Counted from the first letter of the stretch, positions 14,644 through 27,276 are shown. The stretch: 64,000 nt of DNA from Punctularia strigosozonata HHB-11173 SS5 (GCF_000264995.1 NW_006767456.1:38052-102051); one strand, 5' to 3'. The notes: generated from the sequence alone by a model not told the origin. A program made the numbers and translations.

Positions 14644-16090
14644 TCATTGAGAGTCCATTTCCGAGGTTGAAGAGTTTTCGCGATCGGTCTCCTGGAATTT
14701 CTGCTGTGACCCTATGCGCATAGGACGGGGTTTCCGTGGTGGCAGCAGAGAGGCTGCAGGTAGGCATTCACCATCGATGAATACGTGTGTGGTGAGCATC
14801 GGCCTGCTCTCGTTGACGTTGGAATGCACGAGATCGTCGTCCTGAGTTTCGGGCTGAGATGGGAAAGATCGCATGTTCAACACGATCCGTGACCCGGTGA
14901 ATGACAGGAAAGCAATCGTCCAGCTAGGTATCGAACGATTAGATATTGTGGCCATAGGTTCGAATAAGTACACGCACCAGTATGAAACGATTCCCGAAGT
15001 ACTCGGCTTGCCGACGGTTACGTGTAGGTTGGCAATCGAGCACCCTATTGATATGAGAAATTTTGTGATATCTGTTGCTCACGATAACTCACCCAAACTA
15101 AGAAGAAAAGCCCACAATCCATCGCGAACTACCATGGATAATATAGGCGTACGTCCCCACCCCTGCTTCAATGCCATGATGAACTTGGCGAGTGTTAGAA
15201 CAGCGAGGACGAGCTCGAGAAGGAAAGAAACGGATCTGCAAATGCCACTCGATGACACTAGCTCCTTGCATGCCGATCAAGAGCGACGCACATGGTGATG
15301 GCAAACATGTCCTTTGCGTGCTCTCTGGTTTCTGCATCTTCTGCAGGAGCGCATATCGGATTCAACCGGATACGACCAATATACACCTGATTAACGGGAA
15401 ATTGTTGAATTCACGACTTTGCACAGGGAATCGTACGCACCGCAGTACCTATGACGGCGGCCGAAACTGAACCTATCCACAAGGTAGCCAAGACCGACTT
15501 GATGAGCCATTGGTGATGGTAGAGTGCACATACTAACAAGGACACAAGGAGAGCATAATGTGAGTTAGTTCGTCAACAGGACGTAGATGATGAAGACACG
15601 CTACTCACCACGTAAAATGAGGACAACCTGCACCAAAGTGATCACGATCGGTATGGCAACGACCTGCAGCATCCACCAAGCGTGGCATTGCTGGTTATCG
15701 AAGAAAGTTCCATGGGAAATGTCCAGTATCTGGACAAGAAGGCCTCTGCCATAGTCATAACATCAATACATCACCGCATTTTCGCGGGAACCTTAAGAGC
15801 TTACGCCTGAGCTGCCAGCGAGAAGTATCGAAAACTGAGAAATAGCCATTTAGTAGGATTTCGCCATGAAGCCAGCCATATTCGCTCGATCTCCTGGTCA
15901 TAAGTTATGCAGATGTCCCAGAAGGTAAACGTGAGCGCAGCAACTGAAGGGGGGTGTTATTCGGGAAACCACTATAATGGCGCATGAAGAGTGACTAACG
16001 TGCGTTAGCGCCCAATACCCGGGCGTCGATGGCCTCTTGGATGGTTCTGGCAGAGCCACTGCCGTGCACGGGCTGATCCACGAGGTGCAT
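14644..16090 (-). CDS. DUF6533 integral membrane protein, second copy
   Basis: Starts MHLVDQPVHGSGSARTIQEA at 16090, then an intron, then VAALTFTFWDICITYDQEIERIW, the family signature. Further exons give several hydrophobic helices and the conserved block KFIMALKQGWGRTPIL followed by VVRDGLWAFLL. The last helix leads to FTGSRIVLNMRSF. The tail is about 80 residues and polar, ending DRENSSTSEMDSQ. Same family and helix order as 10467-11747, but the tails are unrelated, so it is a diverged paralogue and not a fresh duplicate. The exact exon borders in the middle (about 15300-15850) are less certain than the ends. Confidence 0.8.
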
Positions 16091-17300
16091 AATCCTACGT
16101 CAGGGCCGACTGCGTCCTCGCGAGGCCGTCGCTGTCATACGTGGACAGGTAAAGTCGTGGTGAAAGGTCCTGGGCGAGAGCGGCGAAGTCGCGAGCACGT
16201 TCGGTATCCCTGCGAATATGAATGGTGGCGGATGGAGAGATCTATGGGTGAGAGGGGCTTGTCTTCAGAAACCATGGTCCGGCACTGCGGGATCGCCTAC
16301 GGGCGCGAACTGACAGCTCGAAATCGTAACCGCTCGCAGCAGTGGATGTCGGCAGAAGCCGAGAAGGGAGTGGGTATCGAATCACGGTGCGAGGAAGGCT
16401 ACGATGCACCCGCCGGTACATTCTGGACTTCACAGGGAATCAATTGCGTTTGGTCATCCACTGACATGGCGAGGACAGAATAGCAGTGCACAGTGTGGAT
16501 CAGTGTATTGGACGAAGATGCCTGGGAACCTGTAGGACGGTTACGGTCGGTATCAATTCGCTCAAACAATGCAAACCAAAGCTACGAGGGCAACCATCGT
16601 GCTCTTCCTTGGCAGCCTGAGATGCATGTCTGGATCCATATATATTGCAATTGCCGACTTAAGGTTCATCTATCCTTATGGAGGATGCGTTGGTCCGGAG
16701 TGTATGCCACAACGGTATAGGCAGCAGGTACTGGAGACAAGTGAGCTAGGTTTACCAGTGATCCCGTATCATTAGCATGAGGAAAGACAGTCGAAGGTCA
16801 CCGTTATAGAGACCGATACTTATCGATAACATATGGTGCAATGCAACGGGCAAGGGACCCAGTAACACACGCATGTGCAGACGATTGCACCCAGCCAATT
16901 CAATCAGAGAGAAACATCTTCTTATTGTAGCGAGTACAACTTCGTGAGGTATCAACTGCTGGCCCGATTATTTGCTCTTCATCTGTGCTCTCGTCGTGCA
17001 AGTCTCGAGGCGAGGCGGGAAAGGAATACGTCATCACGAAGTCGGGACTTTCCGACCTACTCTGGCCTTTGGCGCCTGCAGGCTGAATCATGTCTCCGCC
17101 AAACCTCCCGACATGCGTATTATGATCTCTGCCGCAGCTCGCTGTTCCACTACCGTCTTATCCTTGTCCATCACCATCCCCGACGTGCTTTATCCAACAA
17201 CGTTCGGGAATTCTATCTGCTAACTCCGCGGAAAGCTCCCAGCGTCCCATCCGATCATCCAACGTGCGCGAACGAGTCGGAACCGTAGGAAAACTCAGTC
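16091..17300. other. Intergenic, possible gene fragments
   Basis: No complete gene. On the minus strand 17091-16900 reads MIQPAGAKGQSRSE and continues to a natural-looking polar C-terminus (TRYNKKMFLSD). Its upstream frame ends near 17150 and no partner exon is evident before the Nudix gene. It could be the end of a decayed gene. Confidence 0.35.
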
Positions 17301-18223
17301 ATGACCCAGCCCCGTGTCCCAACGCTGCAGCTGCAGTCGAACGAGTTCTGCATCTGTGCCGGATCGCTGCTCTTCCGTCACATCCCTAACAAGAAGCGGA
17401 AAACTGGGCCTACGGTATGCCCGTGATGTGACGATATCGATCAAACGGTCTTACCATGTCCTCGAGGCCGATGGCTTTGCCCCCTCAACCAATTCCAGCG
17501 TGGCGACGGATAAGAAACTAGAAGCATGTATCCTGTGGCATTCTGACCGAGAAGAATATCTTCTCCCCAAAGGTCGTAAAGACAGGGGAGAGAGTCTGGA
17601 ACAGACCGCGCTCAGGGAAACGTACGAAGAAACCGGATATCCATGCAAACTTCTTCCGGTTGATATGGTCACCAGAGCTCCAGAGCCAGGCGTGAGTCCC
17701 ACTCGCTCGAACTCGATTCGCGTCGTGGACCTGTCGCTGACTTGTTGCCTAGGTGAATACGAAGGACGGCGTTGGCCTCTATGTGGCAGATTGCATCGAG
17801 CCGTTCACAATAACCACCCGCCAAATCGCTGAACGGAATATGAAGTACATCTTTTGGTTTGTAAGCTGCGTGGACGAGGATCAGATCGAGGTTGAGGTCG
17901 ACGAGGAAGATCCCGCAGCTGCTCCTGGTGCAGTTCCCAACGGAATTACGAAAGCACGTACACAACTCCGGCCCAAGTGGCCTCGCGATGATTGTGGAGA
18001 AGTGAAGAGAATTGAAGGCACGCAGATGGATAGCGAGCGCTTCGATAGCAGATGGGTGAGCAATGTTGCCCTTCGTCGATAACGGCACTTTGCTGACAAT
18101 ATCGATCAGTTTCCCGTAGAGGAGGCACTTCAGAGGCTTACATTCACAACGGATCGCGAATTACTCGCTCGTGCGGTCGAGCTTGTCCGGAATACGTATG
18201 GACAGGATGACCGTCCCTCCTGA
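17301..18223 (+). CDS. Nudix hydrolase
   Basis: Hydrolyses a nucleoside diphosphate linked to another moiety; the substrate is not predictable here. Three introns (about 17399-17506, 17692-17753 and 18055-18110) separate four exons. The N-terminus reads MTQPRVPTLQLQSNEFCICAG, a first beta strand. The Nudix box is G-RKDRG-E-SLEQTAL-RETYEETG, matching Gx5Ex7REUxEExG with Thr in place of the usual aliphatic residue. Then come RAPEPG and KYIFWFVSC, an acidic insertion (EVEVDEED), a Pro/Arg linker and a C-terminal helix ending NTYGQDDRPS. The metal-binding REtyEE glutamates are intact. The roughly 60-residue acidic and basic insert between the core strands is the unusual part. Confidence 0.88.
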
Positions 18224-21200
18224 TAGCTACTCAGAGTCTCCTGCAACTCTCGATATCGAACGCAAACCGGCTTCGGAGGTGGCCATGAATGGCGGATTCC
18301 CATCTCCTTTCAGATATTCACCCTACCTCCGTAGATCTCTCGAAGGTTCTTGATCCGGATGCACATCTGATTGTAGCCATATCCTAAAGTCTTCCTCTCC
18401 ACAATGAAGAATTCATTGACCGTGCGCGTCACGGCCGTGAAAGAACTTCCATGTGTGAAAGTGGGTACCATTTCAGTACATCGGCTCACATAACGCGCCA
18501 TATGGTTTCTCCCGATTTGCGCTTCGTGGCCGCCATGTGCAAGCGTATCGTCCGTCCATCACATGTTTGGGGAGGGTCGTTCGATATCGTGATCCGCTGA
18601 GACACATACTGACCAGAGGGATATTGTAGATATCAATTTCCGCCCAAGTAGTGGCGCACCCGCATGAAAGCCTGAAACGCGCGGTAGTTTGGCTGCTATC
18701 TAATGCCTTGGTGCAAAATTCAAGGTTAACGCGGGTTCCGTGCGCCTATTCTCGTCGTATGCCTCAAGCTCTGAACCTAATCCTTACCAGAGCAGAGCAG
18801 AGCGCGCCTCAGCCGAAGATTCGGTCGCTCAGGTCGCCGTCACGTCCTCAGGTTGGGTGCGCAGAGCTCGGTCTGCGCACGAATACCGTTACACTCAAGG
18901 CCAAGGGTTGTTCGGTTGAGCCGTTCAAGGTTGCATCGTGTGTTCGCCGCCAATTCTAGGCGGGATTCAGGTGGCTCCGGCATTCGTTCATTATCCGGAG
19001 GCGAATCGGCTACGTAGTGAAAGGACGGTCCTGGATCGCGCTCTGCGATATCGGATACAGTCAGGACTTTCTCTTAGCCACGGTATTAATTTACATTCAC
19101 ACATGCTCACATATAACGCATTCTTCAGGGTCGCGACGTCTTCCGAAACCTCAGCAGCCTTCGTGTGGGTGATCTACAACTTCGATGTCCCCCTACTGCA
19201 GAAATCGGGCACAGCCAACCCACAATAGCATAAGCTCCTGGTTCCCTTGGCGTTACCATCATGACCGATCACAACAGTATAGTGGCTCGCATTCGGTCAG
19301 AGCATGTTGGGCACGCGCATCACCTCTTCCGAAAGCCAAGCATGCAGTAATACCGATAGGCTGGCGGCGAACAACGCTCCACATATCAGTCTCAGTAAGG
19401 AGAAATTGCTTCCGTTGGCGGGCAAAGTTTCGGTCGTTAGCCTTCTGTCCATCATAGGGCAGGACGGTCAACTGTGCGTCAAAGCCTCGTCCCTGAAGAT
19501 TCCGGTGGTCCAGGCCCCATTGATGTTTGCGCCGTGGTCTACAATCTTGTTTGCCGTTAGCCGAACTGGTTTGCAAGATGCCCCCCGTTTCACTTCGGGG
19601 TGCGTGCTTCACTGGTATCTTGTTTCCCGAGAATGATTCATCTAATGTGCGCCGTGGATAATGCACCGGAGATGGCAACGATGCGGTTCGATGCTGATAT
19701 CTTGCCGATTGGGTTTTGCCGACTGCGGCCTTCGTCTCGCTTGAATATCCTAGAGCCAACGGCGTTGCTTCTGATATGAGAACCCCGCGCGCTGTTCCTA
19801 CCCAGAGCTTAACTTTTTCATATTGTCGATGTACCATCAATGTCGTTTTGAGGACATTCATGGTGCCCTGCCCTCTGACCTGCGACATGTCCTCTCAATT
19901 CTTAAGAAAGGGTAGCTATCAATCTCAAGTGCTATTCTACTTAGGAGCATGAATATTTCTATGTAGCGGTTGGTCTGCCAGAACGATGCCGGTGGACGAC
20001 CATTCTGCTCTGCCAAAAGTCTTTATTCCCATGCCAAGTCATCTCATGCCGTGATGCCGAGCGCCCGACTGGCTCGCGGGAGGCCCCGCCAAATACTCCT
20101 GCTTCGTCACCATTTTGGGCGGAGCTGGAACTCAGATGTCCCACTCTCCTCCATCCTCACTCAAAGATTGCCCTTCGAGACGCTCCCCTTTTTACTAGTA
20201 CGAAAGAGCATATAGTAGACCACGTACCCAAATATTTTTATATTTTAGAATGTAACGATCCAGTGAGCCGAAGGATATCTTCGCGAGAGAACCAACTTGA
20301 TTCATGCTTTCGACGACCTTGTTGATTTATGCTCGCGTTCGCAGGTACTCCACTCGTTATTGCTTTGACCCATAGCATGATATAATAGTTACAATGATGT
20401 ATGTTTATTTTCAAGCCATAACAACGAATGAGCATCGTTGAGCAACCTCGTCTTTGCGGACGGACATTGATGGTGTGAAAGACATTGATGGTACATCGAC
20501 AGTACTCACGCAGTTTCGATTTAACGCGGTGGACGGATACTCATCAGTATGCGACGATGTTCTCTCATGCTCATATCTATGGAAGTGACGGAAGGGCGCA
20601 TTGGAATATTGCACGTCATCCATGTCTCGCGGCAGCTGACTTGCTTCAACGGCACAGATCGGTAACATCTTTGGGCCGTGACATCTCGTAAAGCAAAGGC
20701 ACGTATTCCCTTCGATGACTACTTATAGACATGGTGAGAACAGTCCTCGGCTTCGACCGGCGCTTGTGAAGGCTCACGCTCTCCATCGAGGGCGCTTTTC
20801 TAACAAAAGCGGCTTCTTGTGAACTCTTAAGCGCCGTATACCGCGGCTGTACGATGAACTACACATTGCGAGCGCCTTTGTCGTACTGGACAAGGTTCCG
20901 TAAAGCGCCCCAGCAAGTCATCATGCCCAAAAGCCCGTTTTACTCTGAAGAACCCGGAAGTTCGGTCGCATGGGTAGTTTCCACTTGCCTATCGGGGACG
21001 CGGGAGGGGCATCCGCAGTGGTCTGCCCTTCCTCGTCACGAAATTCGCAGGGTTTGAGCTGCATGGGGCGCAGAAGTCGATTCAGTGGCTCAAAGGTTTC
21101 GAGGGATGCCTATTGCGGTCCGGTCAGTCTTTCATTGGGCTCCAAACCATATAAGACGCGGGCATTCCTTTCGTTAGTTGCGGTTATCTTGAAGCTTGTG

Positions 21201-22170
21201 ATTGTGCCGAGCTCCTCGCCTTTCAACGATTTGACATGACATCGTATCCTACGGCACTGTCAACGAATACCTGAGCCGTGGGCTAGTCGAAGGACACACC
21301 AGCCGGCGTAACGTGCAGAGCATCCGGGCGCAAACATCACTCGGGGCGCTCAAACTCCGGGGCCTGGCATGCAAGAACCTAGACGTGACGCGGCCATGCA
21401 AGCGGGTCTCTGAATTTACTACATGGCTGCGTGACGCTAGGATAGATCCGGGAACGTAAATATGAGCGCGGGACCTTCGCATGAAGGCGGCGGACTCGCT
21501 TGTTCCAGCGTGTAACTCCCTTACCCGCATCGGATACACGAAGCACGACAAGAAGGTCATGCTCGTCTCTGGCTCTTATCATGCTCAGAGTTCTGTTGGC
21601 ATCTGTCCATTGCGTGAGGTCCGTGCAGGATATATAATGGGCAGCAGACACTGGTCTCACTCATTGAAGCACCCTCTTACTCGTCCTTCAAATTCTGTGT
21701 ACCCACAACGCGCCGATCGCCAAACATGTCTTGTGAGTGCGCTGATACCTTTGACGAGGCTGTAGACTAACGGCCCACGCACCTAGACTCCGACTCGCGC
21801 GTCCCACACGAATGCGTAAGGCACATTATACCATCTTGGATGCCGATACAACTATGTGCGATGTTCAGGGCAGAGAAGAACCCCCTACGAATGGCAGGCC
21901 CACCAAGCCTTCCACCGACAAGCCAGAGAGCAGTGGCAATGAAGGTCATCCACACCCTTTGCGAGGCTGGCATGCAGATTAATGCGTCTACAGTCAGACG
22001 ATAATCTCGAACGCGAGACGTCAATCTGCTACTTAACAGGAATGTATATTAGCTCGTGTAGAGGGTAGCCTTTGGGCGCCAGGGCCGTGAACTTGCAGCC
22101 TTGATCAAACGCAAAGTCATGCATAGCGTATGACATTTGAAAACCCAACTATACGTATGATAAAACGCCT
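18224..22170. other. Gene-poor stretch, about 4 kb
   Basis: No intact gene is supported. Frames that look faintly protein-like but lack starts, splice partners or families are: minus 18501-18310 (after an exon with AEIDIYNIPL), minus 20435-20238 ending GSLHSKI, and minus about 21215-20930 (a segment with NERNARVLYGLEPNERL broken by a stop that could be an acceptor). The pattern suggests old, decayed coding or transposon DNA. I see no terminal repeats. Confidence 0.4.
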
Positions 22171-23900
22171 TTAGTCGCTATTTCTCAGCACCCCGAGATA
22201 GCTTGCCCTCCGTTTGTGATAAGGCGACTTCTTATCTGTCATATCCGCAAGGGATAAATCGGAGTTGATGTCTGGAATAGGTAGCGAGCGAGCGATAGGG
22301 GTGGGAGAACGCTTCGCTGCTTGCCGCTCTCTTTTGTGCTGTCGTTGTGCTCCTCTTTCAGCGACTTTGGGACAGACAACCTGGGCAGAGCACGAGGGGC
22401 ATAAGCATCAAGTATTGGAGGTGAGAAGACCAAAATGCCTGCTCTCACCTTCCAGTGGTCGCCGCCGCAGATTTGACATGGAGTCGGAGGCGACTTCGTG
22501 AACCGTTGGTGACAGTCACGAGCATGGTGATTATTGCCGTGGCAGATAACGCATGGACGATTAAACGTCTGACGTTCGCCTCCTAGTTCGTGATCCTCTA
22601 GTCTCTGTATATAGTATGAATCAGTGTCATCACGAATGCCTGAGTGTCAAAAAGCAGGCGAAGGTGCTTTCGGGGGACGAAACTACGTACCTTCCCTGGA
22701 GGCGCGAAAGGACAGAGGTTACGCCAGTGGTCCCCGCCACAGTAGACGCAAGGCAGCCACGGTTTACTTGCTCGTCGCTCGTCTTCGTGAGTGAGGTACC
22801 TCAATCGAGCGACGAGTTGCCGTCGCCGACCCTTGTACGCCTGCCACCATTCGCGTTGTTCTTCGGATGCTGTGCAGCTCTCGACCCGGTGTAATCCACC
22901 ACAAGAACTGCAAATACGCCCGGACAATAGGTGGCGTTCTATATGGTAGCCATCAATGACAAATGTAAGGGAAAAGGTAATGTCACGTACCGTGGACGAT
23001 AATTGCCTCCACCGACACCGGGGCATGCAGGTGTTCCTTGTCTTCATAATCTGCCGCCTCTGCCTCTATTCCGCGGGACGTTGAAGACCGCGAAATCGGG
23101 ACGAGAAACTTGGACGCGAAGATATCTTCCACCAACCAGGCGAACCGGATGTCCCGAATGGTTAGTCCAGGAAATGTAATGAGGGGTGGCTTATCCAGGT
23201 CTGGTCCAGTAGCCAATTCTGAAATTGCAACAGAAGATTCTTCGGTAGTGTCACCTATTTGTGAAGTTTCTTGGAGAGGATCGGGCCGTTGATCTGTTCC
23301 GTCCTGAATGGTCGCAACGCTCGCGGTTTGAACCACACCGAGCTGGGGGAAATGGAGGGGCGCCCATCCTGTTGGATGTCGCAGGCAGGAGTGAGTGTTC
23401 AACAGTAAGGTCACTAAAGTTGGGATGCCCGGTCTGATGGAGATAATAGGGTGGTGCTGCGAACTAGCATCGATCCAGAGTCAGTTAAGAGGGTATGAAT
23501 CACGCACTTTCTCCTGGCGTGCCAGCATGTCGACCTCATTTACGAATGCCATGGCACCTTTCCATCCAAAGAACTTGTACTGCCTGTGAAGGAAGATGGC
23601 CTCCCGCCCAGGGAACGACTTGTCTACGGTTATCCGCCACCAATGCGACCAAAGCGGTTCCAAGAACGACGTGAATTGCTCATCGTTTATAAATGGTGTC
23701 GGATAGCGCAAGGTATCCAGAGAGGGTAGTTTTCCGAGGATGGAAGAAGGCGAGGGAGGTTCCGTAGCCGAAAGCGTCCTTGAAATACTGGAGTCAGAAT
23801 CGCTGCTGGCCTGGGTTGTAGCGACAAATCTACGCCATGGGCGACGGCGTAGCAGCGTAAATCTCCATGTTACTGAGGCTGAAGAGCGCGCATAGTACAT
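22171..23900 (-). CDS. Pterin-4a-carbinolamine dehydratase-like domain fused to four zinc knuckles
   Basis: Starting at MYYARSSASVTW (23900) gives a basic, Arg-rich leader with no early acids, typical of a mitochondrial presequence; an upstream in-frame ATG at 23987 is an alternative. The dehydratase-like core is RQYKFFGWKGAMAFVNEV, then EK-HHP across an intron (23507-23457), then a strand ending LLNTHS. After an insert of roughly 90 residues comes GLTIRDIRFAWLVEDIF, the family's closing helix. His-His and the third His of the active site are thus present. Further exons add four knuckles: CSSCGGLHRVESC, CVYCGGDHWRNLC, CVICHGNNHHARDC and CQICGGDHWKVVC, then a basic tail ending YLGVLRNSD. All junctions are GT-AG and in phase. 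The dehydratase assignment rests on motif order, not a search. Confidence 0.75.
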
Positions 23901-23987
23901 CCGGGACGGGCGTATAGTGTCAAGCACAGGTACTTCGGTTCGCCTGCAACGGCAGCCTTGGGTGAATTGGGGTGAATTGGGGCACAT

Positions 23988-24899
23988 CAGGTCTACCTAA
24001 CACGTGATCATACTGCTGTTTTGCTCGTCGAAGTTACGTTCTACGATGGCTGGAGAAATCTAGACAAGACGAAACACCGCGACGTTGTGCCCATGCGACT
24101 GCTTAGCGTTTCACCATCGCGCCTTTGTGAGCTCGAGGAACGGACGAGGGTGGCTATTCGCCTAGTCCAAGGACAGCCTATGATTAAATGCTTGGGCTGA
24201 TAATTCAAACAAGTTTCTGGTAAGTTAAGGCCATGGCCAGGTCATTCCGATTCCCGAGAGCGGATTGTTTCATAATAAAGTCCCGGTTGACGGTGGCGGA
24301 CTCGACTCCTTCTTTCACTCTGCATACTAGTACTTGGATCCCGCTATATGCCGGAGCTGTCGCACGGCGTGATCTCATACCACCATCTCCGGCTCGAGGC
24401 GGTATGGCCGGGCCCTGCTGCCGCCCTGCACCTCGCCCCGCCTTGCTGAATAGTGTGACCTTCCCATCCGCGTGACTCTCCACACATCCCCAAGGAAGCG
24501 CTTCTCGAGTACTGATCTTCCGGCGCTTTTGGCCCAGACGCTTCGTCCGTCCCTTACAACGACCACACAACCAGCCGGCGACCGCGTTACGGACTTTGTC
24601 CGGCATGTATTCGCTCCCTCTTGCCTGTTGACGGATCGAAACGAGTTACGAAGGCACCTGATTGGCCAGCGCGGTCAGTTGACCTCCATAGTCTTGCGAT
24701 CATCACCCCGCTCTCTTTGGTAGCAAAGTCAGGATGCGAATCTGTCGACCGCGTGCCTCTCAATTATAGATAGCGCACACGGCCCGCTCTGTGCTTCCTA
24801 GGCATCAGCCTCCAACAGAACTCGGCAGCTCCATGGGTATATGAACTAGGCTGAATCGCTCCTCCGGCTGTTCTCCACGTTCCACTGGTCTGTAACGCG
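23988..24899. other. Divergent intergenic region
   Basis: Promoter space between the zinc-knuckle fusion gene and the pectin methylesterase. Open frames on both strands are compositionally ordinary and match nothing. A tandem direct repeat of a 12-base unit lies at about 23958-23982, just upstream of the minus-strand start. Confidence 0.5.
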
Positions 24900-26420
24900 A
24901 TGCGCAATATCCTTGACATCGTACCGATACTGTCATTCATTTCATTGGCATGCGCGCTCAGCTCGCCACCGAGCGGTGCCATCACTGTTGGCACTGGCGG
25001 GAAATATGCACAGCTCAGTGATGCAATGGCCGACACGTCAAGCAATGTGTATTTCGTGTTCTCTGGCACGTACACAGATACTGTAAAGATTACGCGGAGC
25101 AACATCAAAGGTGGCGTATTAGCCATTATCACACATATTATGCTATGTTCGCTGATTTCCAACAGTCTTCGGTCAGACAAGTACCAACCTCTCTTACACA
25201 GGCAACAGTACGTACGCGCATCATAATCATAGCTCATATCAGTGATCATATTCCCGCAGCCGTCACAATCACAAACAGTGCGTTATTTCCGTACCATACG
25301 ACATTTCAATCTCTTCGTAAAATCATGTTTATTTGGCACTTTACGTAGACATTCCCGCTTCCGTCGCGGGATCTGACGAAGCTAGCGGGACTGTGCAAGT
25401 CACCGGGTCCAGCGTTTCGCTGTACAACCTAAACATCGCCAATACATACGGCAAGGTACGTCGCGCCTTATGTTAGACCCTGTTCCTTTGTTTGGTTTAA
25501 TTGATACCCCTTTCTCAGCCGGTTGACCAAGCTCAGGCTATTGCTCTTGCCACGTACGGAACTCAATTCGGCGGATACGGTTTGAAGATCACAGGTGATC
25601 AAGATACTCTCCTGGCCAACGTCGGGCTGTAAGCTTGCTTACCCTTCTCCGTGGGAGGAGTCAATAACATGTCCTCTAGTCAATACTTCAAGAATTGCTG
25701 GATCGAAGGCGCTGTTGACTTTGTGCGCATTCCCATCTAGCTCATCCCAGTGATAATTGACAAAATCACAAACGCCAAGATTTTCGGACAACAATCTTCG
25801 ATTTGGATCTCTACGAGTATTATCAACGTGAGCTCGTCATTTGCCCTTGCTACTTCATTCAATGCCATATGTACTCCTTAGACGATCGGGTCGGGCGCAA
25901 TCACCGCCTCAGGCCGTAGCTCGGACGACTCCAATTGGTATGTTATAGATCACAGCACCGTTCAGGTGAGCGGCGATGCAATACGAACAATCGCATCAAG
26001 CAATGCCAACTCTGCGTAATAGGGTACAGGCACTGTATTCCTCGGCCGGCCGTGGAGAGACTATGCACGGGTCGTCTTTCAGAACACCGCACTGGGAAGT
26101 AATGTGTAAGCCACTCACCATCAGCTCTGCCTCAATCACTTATGCTTGGTCGACAGTCAACCAGCGGGTTGGGAGGAATGGAGCACCGCGACGCCAAAGT
26201 ACGTTACGTTTCAACCCTTCAGGAAAGGTGATCGCAGTCTACTGACGGGCGCTGCACTGACGATAGCACCGACCACGTCACATTTGCGGAGTACGGCAAC
26301 ACCGGCGCAGGCGCATCTGGAACCCGGGCAAGCTTTGCGACGAAGCTTTCCGCGCCCATCGCAACAGCGACGGTTATCGGAAGCTCGTACAAGAGCTGGA
26401 TCGATGCGGCGTGGTTGTGA
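24900..26420 (+). CDS. Pectin methylesterase, secreted (CE8)
   Basis: Removes methyl esters from homogalacturonan in plant cell walls, preparing it for lyases and polygalacturonases. The N-terminus MRNILDIVPILSFISLACA is a signal peptide. Exons then give ITVGTGGKYAQLSDAM, KVFGQTSTSLTYTGN, ATYGTQFGGYGLKITGDQDTLL (QDTL motif with the first catalytic Asp), GAVDFIFGQQSSIW (second Asp, across an intron) and FLGRPWRDYARVVFQNT (substrate Arg-Trp), then PAGWEEWS and a closing stretch ending SWIDAAWL. About eight short introns are present. All catalytic motifs are intact and the length fits the fungal family (about 320-330 residues). It implies that the fungus meets pectin-containing plant tissue. Confidence 0.93.
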
Positions 26421-27276
26421 AGAACGGCTTGGAATGTCAGGGAAGGGCAGTCAGGCATCATACATCAGGGCGAACCCATCACACTGGCATGGTCCCCGTG
26501 GAGTTCGCGTTCTTCGACGCACGATTATAGCTAGGCGTGGAATCTGAGTTTGCATACAATATCTGTTCTAAGACTGCTAATCGGCGATAAAGAAGCATAA
26601 CCATGCATGAAACCTAGAAATCGTGTTAGCTCGCCGCGACGGTACTGGCCGAAAGCGGAGGAAAATGAGTTTCCTGGTTCCAAGTGCAGCATGGTTCACC
26701 CAACAGCCTTAGGCCCCGTTCGGTTGGGGTTGATTCTGTGAGAATCTTTGACTTTGACTTTCGTCCCCCTGTTATATTATGTTAAGTTTTTCTCACAGTC
26801 TTACCGTTTATGGTATGCGAGCAGAATCAAATCATCTGATTTTTCCAGAATCAGGCGTCGCCGAACGGGGCCTTAACTATGTGAACTGCTTGGCGTCAGC
26901 ATGCTGACGTCTTGAAGCTCACTGGCCAATCACAGGCGGCAAAACTCACGTGTACACACTTCTGCTGAGGTAAGACCTTGAAATGCTTTCACGAGAACGA
27001 TATGACGGCGGTCGAGCTCTCAGCATATGCGTCTTCATGATGGGTCAGATTAGATATTTAAAGAGCAGCTCTAACGCTATGAACCACATCGAACTCACAT
27101 ACGGGATTCAAGGGTGCGTTTCCAGAATCTTCCCTCGACGAGGTGTATATAGTCTGACCTTCGCCATGGATATGCGTCGCCCACTCGAATTGCCTACGCC
27201 CTCCTTCCCCGACAATCTACAGGAACGCCTTGCAGACTTTATAAACCCCGCTATCACCACAGATCAAGCATCCAAT
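26421..27276. other. Intergenic with MITE
   Basis: Holds the pectin methylesterase 3' flank, the 161-bp MITE at 26712-26872 and the glutathione S-transferase promoter. No other gene seen; the open frame just before 27277 appears to be 5' leader. Confidence 0.5.
26712..26872. mobile_element. PIF/Harbinger (Tourist-like) MITE, 161 bp
   Basis: Short non-coding element with terminal inverted repeats GGCCCCGTTCGG / CCGAACGGGGCC, perfect over 12 bases, and a further matching AATC/GATT-rich inner part. It is flanked on both sides by TTA (26709-26711 and 26873-26875), a 3-bp duplication of the kind made by PIF/Harbinger transposases (TWA). The terminal sequence closely resembles Tourist-type ends. 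Small size, no reading frame and AT-rich interior fit a MITE mobilised in trans. Perfect termini and target duplication suggest a fairly recent insertion. Confidence 0.85.

Noticed and set aside
24205-24606. Minus-strand 133-residue frame
   Set aside because: Basic, unstructured composition, no homology and no conserved ends; probably chance.
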